Assembly: GCA_001600615.1 (NCBI GenBank)
Contig: BCKK01000008.1
Coordinates: forward strand, 1,160,134-1,224,133
Source: Dioszegia crocea
Lineage: Eukaryota; Basidiomycota; Tremellomycetes; Tremellales; Bulleribasidiaceae
DNA length: 64,000 nt
Reading direction: 5' to 3'
The notes under the pieces were generated by a model, which saw only the letters and a list, made by a program, of their open reading frames with translations, was not told the origin of the DNA and made no database searches. Made by a program: the position numbers and the translations under genes. Shown in pieces: positions 56,908-64,000 of this stretch (position 1 is the stretch's first letter; every line of letters begins with the position of its first letter).

Positions 56908-57705
56908 GTGCCATGCAGAGCATCTCTCCCGATTATCGGCGGCGCCGGTATCGGGTGCGTATCGGCTGGCTATCGGCAGATTGTGGCCGATGTATCTGAC
57001 TCGCCGATGAACCTCTATCGGCTGCGCTGGCGCCGTGGCCAGATCAAAGAGTGTCCTATCGGCTAGCAGTCGGCCAGCCAAAAAGTTCGCCACCCAGATC
57101 CAGGAAATCGCCACTTTGGGCGATTGCGTAAGTGCCAAGCCGGATCAAATTGCCACTTTCGGCAATTCGCGTACCATTCAATTTTCGTCTAAGCTATCAT
57201 ACAGCGACTTATCGATCAACTATTTACCTTGTATCGTGGGGGGAGCTGACCAGTGTACGCAGGTGTGAGATATGGCCTCAGTCACAGCTCAGACAACATA
57301 CCAGAAGTGAGAGCCTCCCATAGCTCTGCTAAGTGGCTTTATAGTGAATGTTTAACCTGACGCACACTGATGGAGGACCTGCCCTGATGCTTATGCTCAG
57401 AATCTGATCTATACTAATCAAAAGAATAGCACTCATAGCTGATCTTGACATCTCCCAGATCTCCACTCGACATTCTGGGCGTTGCTTGACCAATTGTCCG
57501 CCCTCACGCGTGACCCCAAACCACCTCGGCTGACTGTATTAGTACCTATGGTAGCCGTCCGCCGATAGATCGGCTCATCGGCGAGACGGCAGTCTATCGG
57601 CCACGACGCCTGACCGCCGATTCAGATTGGCAGATTTCAGACCCCAGTCTGACTCGCCGGTGCCGACTGGGGCCGATTGATCGGCAGAGATGCTCTGGTG
57701 CCATG
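56908..57705. mobile_element. Putative MITE-like element with terminal inverted repeats
   Basis: The left end (56908-56940) and the reverse complement of the right end (57672-57705) share CAGAGCATCTCT followed by a CCGAT...ATCGGC core. Inside, just behind each end, the word TATCGGC or its complement recurs many times (about 56933-57065 and 57560-57690). The 800-bp interior has no transposase or other coding region. This fits a non-autonomous DNA transposon; target-site duplications could not be defined. Confidence 0.5.
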
Positions 57706-58935
57706 TGATGCGGCCCGGCCGAATCGAGGGGTCTCCTCGAATTGGAGAGATCTGGTTGATTGAGTCTTGACAGGCCATTGTTAAGGAAACACATCTTGTG
57801 GAGGCTGAGCTGCAGCTATGTTGCTGAATCACATCGTGGCGGCGACCTGTCAACTGATCACTACTCTAATGATCTGGGCCTATCGAGGCGATGGCGAGAA
57901 TGTTCGAGTGATCACCATGATGCCGTTGAAGTAAACTGAAGAAGCTGGGCACATAAGTCGTCTGCCCCCCGAGTGTACCCGTGGTCCGGAGATAGACACC
58001 CGAAGAGTTAGATATATCAGAGCCATGGTCAAAGAATGGTGGATATGGGCATTTGGCCGTTTGTTAATTCATATGTACGACACCGGCTTACTGTGGTCGA
58101 TGATATCTGGTGAGTCTTTGCCAGTCTGATATGGAAGATATCTTGCAAGTCTGATATGGTGTCTCTCGTGCTGAGAGCTTACTCCGAGCCCCTAGGACGG
58201 CTCTCTCACGAGTTTCACCCGCTTTCGGCTTTGTTGTGACGGGACTAGGATCCTAGAATTTCTCCTCATCCCAAAGATATAGCCCCGTGATAGTGAGGTT
58301 GTCGATTGTCTGCCCATCTTAACGTAAGCTAGGAGATTCGTGGTCAGAGGATTGAATGCCAGACCTTGTGTCGAGAAATTGAGAGCAGGACCATGGTCAG
58401 TGATTGAGGGATCGGTATGTCAGTCTTGCTGTCAGTCGAGCCCATTTATGAGGATGATCAAATTGTTGAACCCGTAGCCGCGACAAGCACGACCCAAAAG
58501 TCAGCAAATGAGCTGTGAGTGATGATACATAATTGACGCGACATTATACTGCCCCGTCACGAATGTCACCATGCCGCTGTCTTCTTTTTCCAATCCAATC
58601 GACTTCACCTACGCTTCGCGACTCCCTTCCGCTGATGTCGGATCTCACTACGCCATTCTCGCGCGATAGGTTGAAGGTTGGCGAGGGGAGATCTGGGCGA
58701 TAATAATACTAAATTGTCAGCCAACGCACATAGAGCAGAGCCGAGAGATATGTAAGCCTGCCAGTAGACTAACATTTCTAAAAATCCCCACAGCCTCGCA
58801 ATCGCAATTGTCGGGGACCGGCGCTGTAGAGTCAGTGTACTGAGCAATGGACATGCTGTCAGGTGCCTACTTTTTGCAGCCCATATCCCGAACATCCATG
58901 GAGTAGCTCTAGCCCGCCAGCTGGCCGATCGAGGA
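57706..58935. other. Gene-poor region
   Basis: No gene is supported. A 12-bp word AGTCTGATATGG occurs twice near 58121 and 58148. A 96-codon minus-strand open frame at 58605-58895 has no convincing protein features. Confidence 0.35.
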
Positions 58936-58939
58936 GATC

Positions 58940-59085
58940 GTACCCGTATAGTGACAGTGCCAACTGAATAGATCAGCTAATTCCCTCGAAATGTGGCTTG
59001 GAAGAGGGGTCACACCTGTATAGGGACAGTGCGGACTAATTGGATCAGCTTAGTCCCTCGTGATACTGCTTAACAGAGGGGTAGC
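58940..59085 (+). repeat. Two-copy tandem repeat, unit about 72 bp
   Basis: Unit 1 begins ACCCGTATAGTGACAGTGCC and ends GGAAGAGGGGTCAC. Unit 2 begins ACCTGTATAGGGACAGTGCG and ends AACAGAGGGGTAGC. The core GATCAGCTNANTCCCTCG is shared. Divergence between the copies is modest. Confidence 0.7.
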
Positions 59086-60100
59086 GTGGGGGTAAAGGAG
59101 AGAAACGGGGCAACATCAACCGCCGAGCAACTTACGATTCCGAATTTCAGCCTCCCAAGACCTGACAAACGCCAACCATCCCACGCAAAGAGCGTACTTG
59201 GACTCGATCTGAGGGTTATCAGCGGTGTGCTCTATGTGCTGAAGGCAAGTATAGGAGCTTGGAGTGGGAGATGGGAATATATGACGGAAAAACTTACGAT
59301 TGTGATGATTCCGGGGCTTGAAATTGGACGCAAATAATCCCACCCGAGGATCAAACCGTTTGATATAATCCTGCGCGTCGGCATGAGGATGCGGAAGGGT
59401 AACACGAGCTCATCCATATATGCTAGATGGGTGTCGGGCGAAAGCTGACGACCTTGTCGGGGAAATTCGTATCTGGAGTTGATACATTCTGCTTATTTCA
59501 CCCAAAATGAGGCCGTGATTTGGCGGCTGTGTGACTGGTATAGTATGAGATGTGCTAAAATTTTCATCAGCATATGTCTACCATGAAACGACTGAACAGT
59601 CGCTGGGGATTAGACGGACTAGGGGCAGACTCACATTTTCGACCGTGGTTTGCTTTGACAAGGCAACCCTTTCTATCTTCGCCTCAACTCCAATACCGCA
59701 GTATAGCCTTCGTCGAAGACATCATGGAACCATGGCTGCCTAGCCTCGATATGGCCGGGCCCAGAACTGTACTGTTCAGTCTCACAACCCAACTCTCCTT
59801 GATGACAAACACCAAAACTCACCGAATCTGTGCGCCGATCTGCCTGCTCACTACCATGCCAGCGTCTACACCCATGTGTACCCGCTCCATTATCGTGACC
59901 GCCATCCAGACTATCAAATCCGAAAGCGCCGAGCTGCGTTCCTTCATTTCCAAACCTTCACCCCTCTTCCGCAGTACAGCGCCGATCCTCGGGGCATAGA
60001 GCTATCGCGATGGAGTACCCGCAGTGAAGCCCATCCTTCCCGCCGGAAACGGCCTCGGTTTATGCGCAGATATATTGTTCATCGAGATGGACAGGGATAA
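59086..60100. other. Possible exons of unknown genes on both strands
   Basis: On the minus strand, WDYLRPISSPGIITI (to a GTAAGT near 59297) can be joined in phase to IESKYALCVGWLAFVRSWEA (59130-59205), which ends at another GTAAGT. On the plus strand, a protein-like frame near 59745-60098 contains YPLHYRDRHPDYQIRKRRAA and PLPQYSADPRGIELSRW but begins after a stop. Neither could be extended to a full gene. Confidence 0.3.
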
Positions 60101-61313
60101 GTGTAGAAGTCGGAATGATAAAGCAAGATTTGAATGGAGGTGAGTGTGGAGGGAATTTATCGAAGCCGAAATCAAAGTCGATCTGTCATGTATCGGTCCT
60201 ATCTCTGTCAGCGTTCTCCTCAGGTACATGCTCAGGCGTACTCACATTGTTTATAGCACATCAGAGAAGTGTGGCGTAGAGGGAGATCGATATTGGATCG
60301 CAGTGATAGGTGTTGTGGCGGCGTGAATTGATAGATTAATCGAACTTGGAAAGAGCGCGAGATGTTCTGTACGGTGGTTTCAAGATCCATCGATCCCAGA
60401 GAGAGGAGGCCCATTTGTTACTGAGAGGATGTCTGACAGGGCTGTAGGTGTCGGGGGGGTGGGAAGGCGAGTAAGAGTGGGTGGAGGGGATATTGGACGG
60501 ATAAGATTTTTAGTTGACCGTTCGCCCAACTTGTCTTCCTTCTACCGGGCCCGATGTCTCCAGGTCATCATCCATATCCCTTTCCGCTACCACCTTCAGA
60601 GAGGCGTATAGGCTCCCCGTTGACACCCATCTCAGACCGCCTCATCCGCCTCATCCGCCATACACGCCATACACGCCATCATCCGACACGTCCGTTCTCC
60701 GGTTACCGCGTATGTGCTGAGTTTCCCCCCATCCACCCCGTCCGTCCAGGATAGTATAGTAGACAGAGCGGTATAGTCGGTATAAAAACCTTGTAGTTCA
60801 GGAGAGGGAATGTTGGCCGGGGGTGTAAGGTGTTGACAGGTCGACCGAGAGTCGAAGAGGGGTTGGGATATCCTTAGATTTTGCGGAATTGAATCGTCGA
60901 TTGAATCAGCTGTGCGTGAGGGCTATAGTGTGGTGAGTGAGGATGATTGACGGAATGAGGCGCTTTTAAGGTCCAATATGACTTCAGCCTAACCTCAGCA
61001 CAAGCCTGCCCCGCGGTGCTTGTAATACAGACAATTATCCTTACCCTCATACTTACATATGAACACAAACTCCCAAAACTTGCTCTCTCAAATCCCATTT
61101 CGCAAATCTCCACTCTTGTCAACCTAAATTCTCATCATCCGCCAAAATTGTGATTCTCCTCCTTGACAGCTGATGTGTCTGACTCCAGGGGGAAGCTTGA
61201 GGTGGTTACGAGCGATAGCGCAGCCTGCACAGCGCGGGCTCAGAGGTGGGCACAGTTATCGGAAGTGTATAGACATGATAAGGAGAGGAGGACCGGCGGA
61301 GGGGTAGCGACGC
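60101..61313. other. Intergenic, no supported gene
   Basis: No gene was recognised. A microrepeat CTCATCCGC/CATACACGC run lies at about 60640-60680. Confidence 0.35.
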
Positions 61314-62109
61314 TTACGCCCAAGCTTGGGTGTTACTATGGGTATCAGCATCAAGTCACAGAAGCATCACTGAAGGTGAAGAAGTCCGTAGATTTGGTAT
61401 GGAGAAGTAGGATGAAAGGGCGTAAAGAAAGCCACTCACGAGTAATTGATAATCAAATGCCCTTCGGTCCCATAGCATTTATACAAATTGGCCACTACGT
61501 CATCCGGAGCGGGCGTAAATGCGGCATTGACATATGTGAACTAACCAGTCAGCTGACAGACACTCTTATTGGACAGGGATTTTCGTCAGAGTCAGCTTAC
61601 TAGTGGATCACCCTCTTTACTCCCCAATTGACCACGGAGGAACGTCACTACCGTCGCGTACTTATTACCCGCGGTGACTTTGAAGACATTGTTTTTCATT
61701 ATAGGTGCGGCACCTATGGATTTGAAGCGGACGACCACTAGGATGATCAGCCCATATTCTGATATCGCTGAAAGCTAGAAAGCTCGGAACGCCAGAATGA
61801 GCTGAAAAGACCAGACCTACCCTTTGACATGTCTTTCTGCTTATAATGCTCTAACGCGGCTATAGCATTGGGTCGAATGATGAGTGATGCAGCGATAGAT
61901 GGGCCTTATGTCTGATCAGCTGCCAATTCCTGCAGATGTCGCCACCTCCGGGGAGAGGTCAGTGCTTCAGTCGGGTCGAGCACGGCCTTTCTCTTCTACA
62001 TCGCTGAGAACCGGCTGTTTATCGGTCGCAAGGTCTTAGACTCACCTGGAGCTAACCCATCTGGTAATGCTGGAGATGTGACGTCCGGTATAGGGTTCGA
62101 GAGAGACAT
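61314..62109 (-). CDS. ATG12: Ubiquitin-like autophagy protein Atg12
   Basis: Five minus-strand exons join in phase to about 137 residues: [40 protein letters not shown] with [27 protein letters not shown] with [39 protein letters not shown] with [13 protein letters not shown]; and a final exon SNTQAWG. The last block is the Atg12 ubiquitin fold, and the protein ends in the required C-terminal Gly with no residue after it. Atg7 and Atg10 join that Gly to a lysine of Atg5. The Atg12-Atg5 conjugate with Atg16 acts as the E3 for Atg8 lipidation. The short N-terminal extension is normal for the family. A plus-strand open frame over the same DNA is a shadow. Confidence 0.94.
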
Positions 62110-62334
62110 GATGTAGATGTATGATGGGTGTAGTGAAGGCAAGCGAGCGACAAAGGGGCATCTGTGTGGTGACGTGACGAAGGTCCCGGGGGACTTTGCC
62201 GGTAACTGGCTGATACCGGCTGGATCAGCAGGCTATATCCTCGACTTATCATCTACATCTATTCTTCCTCGACATTGTCGTCTCCAAGCACTGATCAGCG
62301 CACTCGAAACAGACCTCCTGATCTACTGGCTATC
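62110..62334. promoter_or_regulatory. Divergent promoter, ATG12 and the 62335 gene
   Basis: Only 225 bp separate the two start codons, which face away from each other. Confidence 0.5.
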
Positions 62335-63598
62335 ATGTCTGATCCTGCCGATTCAGAATCCAAGAAATTGGGCAATGAGCCATTGTTCGGAGCTACACCC
62401 CCACCAACGGAAACATCCACCTCTGCCTTGCCCGCCGAATCCTCTCCAGAAGATGCCGCACCAAAGGACCCATCGCCAGAGACCGCCAATCCGCTTTTTG
62501 GTGCAACTCCACCTGTGGACTTTGCGATCGAGGCAGGGGCAAAGGAAAGAATCGAGCAAGGGTCTAGAGAACGGGTTGAGTCGCTCCGACGTGCGAGAGC
62601 TGCAGAACTGGGTAGGACATCACAAGTATGTTGCCAGTGACAGTAGAAAGATCAGTATTGAAGGGTTTTGCTGATACCTCTAGTCTCCGGCACCCCCACC
62701 ATTTTCGCGTCTAACCAGTGCACCCAAGCCGGCCCCATCCCAACGCCCATCCACCCTCGTCCCTTATCTCCGCCGACTGAGCTTTGTGCTCTCCCTCTTA
62801 CTTGGAGCTGGCGCTTCTATCGCGCTAGTCTGGTCGGCTTTCCTCCTCCCTCGCTTACACGCGAGCTTCTCGGCACGGCGAGCGCTGGTGGATCAACAAG
62901 TGGAACGGACGGAAAGTTTCCTCGGGCGATTGAGGGCTGTGAGGGCTATGGGGATGCATGCGGGGTATAAGCGGGAGATACTGCCCTCGGAGTCGGCGAA
63001 TCTGGCTGAGAAGGAGAAGGGTAAAGCGCCGCAAGAGGAACGTGTAGCAGAGAAGGGGAAAGGGCGTGCTGTTGCAGGGGAGGATGAATCAAAGGCTATG
63101 ATAAGGGAATTATCATCCTCCGCCCATTCCTCAAATACATCACAAAACGGAGACGATTCATATGACTCAATTACTGCCGCTCCACCTCTTATACCCGACC
63201 TAGAACCCTTGCTCATATCCCTAAAATCACTCTCATCGACCCGCGGCAATACATCCACAACCCGTACTTCCCTCTTGTCCACTATTGAATCTTACACTTC
63301 GGCTCTACATCGTCAATTATGGAATCCCCGTCCTGGAGCTGGATTCGGAGTAGGGGCCGGAGGGAATAAAGGGTGGGGAACGGGGTATGGGCTTAATACG
63401 CTCGATCAGAATTTGAGGAATGCTTCGGGCGGCGGCGGCGGCGGTAGTGCGTCGAGTGGTGGTGCGGGTGTGTATAAAGATGGGTGGGAGGGTGAAGGAT
63501 TGAGCGATAGGTCTGAAGAGTGGGATAAAGTCCGGAAAGAGGTTAGGGGGATTAAGGGGATGTTGTTGGGGAGGAGAAGTATGGGTATGGGAGCGTAG
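62335..63598 (+). CDS. Single-pass membrane protein with coiled coil, possibly peroxin-like
   Basis: Two exons join in phase near 62632-62682. The N-terminal 65 residues are Pro/Ser/Thr-rich and acidic and contain PLFGATPP twice (NEPLFGATPP, ANPLFGATPP). A helical segment ERIEQGSRERVESLRRARAA follows, then a proline-rich stretch and one hydrophobic span (LSFVLSLLLGAGASIALVWS). After the span comes a charged helical stretch SARRALVDQQVERTESFLGR, a low-complexity region, a Gly-rich patch, and a charged C-terminus. The layout of a Pro-rich N-terminus, one TM and a following coiled coil recalls Pex14/Pex17-type peroxisomal docking proteins, but I see no decisive motif. Treat the peroxin idea as a guess. 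Confidence 0.6.
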
Positions 63599-63928
63599 TT
63601 CGAGGTTGCATAGGGGAGATCTTGGACATGCTTCAGATCTTTTGATGGCGAACTTGCGGGGGTGTCGGATCTACATACGCCTATTGTGTTGGCGTGCTAT
63701 AGTATAGAGCATCTCGATGATTGCTCATGCCCGAGGAAGGTACAGCCGATGCTGAAATTGCACACGGACCTGACTGTTGATCATCATGGCTAGCTATAGG
63801 ATACTCGTCGGAGTCTCGATCTATGTGTCAGCACAAAGAGACAGTAACAAGATAGGTATCCTAGATGTGCATCCAACCTATAAGCCCATGATAATTCCCA
63901 ATTATAACCCTGACTACGCTAAATGGAG
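63599..63928. other. Intergenic between convergent genes
   Basis: No feature was recognised. Confidence 0.45.
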
Positions 63929-64000
63929 CTAAACCCTGTCCACATGCTCTCGCTCCTGCTGATCGAAATTGCGCTGAACGTCCGTCACATACCCCTTGAA
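63929..64000 (-). CDS. C-terminal end of a gene cut by the window edge
   Basis: The last 24 codons on the minus strand are open from the window edge and read YVTDVQRNFDQQEREHVDRV before TAG at 63929-63931. The sequence is charged and helical. It is too short to identify. Confidence 0.35.
   Translation of the reverse strand, partial: FKGYVTDVQRNFDQQEREHVDRV

Noticed and set aside
61163..61603. A 146-codon plus-strand open frame
   Set aside because: It lies antisense across the last exons of ATG12, whose splice junctions and conserved residues are clear.

Overview
This window is nuclear DNA of a basidiomycete fungus, most likely a Tremellomycete-type yeast. The reasons: nearly every gene is split by many short introns (about 45-120 bp) with GTRNGT donors and a GCTGAC/GCTAAC-type branch site just upstream of the AG. 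The genes also include a typical fungal set: a GAL4-type regulator, an MFS sugar porter, Ski2, Cwc2, ATG12, ARPC4 and a nuclear FKBP. All splice models below were read by eye and joined by phase.

Layout, 1-25 kb: a 5'-truncated SLC35C-type nucleotide-sugar transporter and a glycosyltransferase carrying an HVRR signature, on the same strand; a small membrane protein; the splicing factor Cwc2; the exosome helicase Ski2; a secreted RNase T2; an unrecognised conserved-looking gene; a trypsin-like protease; a large dual-specificity phosphatase; ribosomal protein uS2 (RPS0).

25-37 kb: five small orphan genes, all on the + strand, all of two exons and all with a phase-2 intron, interleaved with a GST and a type II membrane SGNH-hydrolase-like protein. 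Two of them sit behind copies of the same upstream block. I read this as a fast-evolving, lineage-restricted gene family, and it is the most novel thing I see here. ARPC4 and a nuclear FKBP follow, divergently transcribed.

40-56 kb: an MFS sugar transporter divergent from a transaldolase, then a Zn2Cys6 regulator, two diverged tandem copies of an unclassified coding-like unit, a stretch of broken coding-like sequence, and a Gfo/Idh/MocA oxidoreductase. This looks like a sugar-metabolism neighbourhood interrupted by unstable accessory DNA. 56-61 kb is gene-poor and holds a putative element with terminal inverted repeats and a tandem duplication. 61-64 kb carries ATG12, a divergent single-pass membrane protein, and the tail of one more gene.
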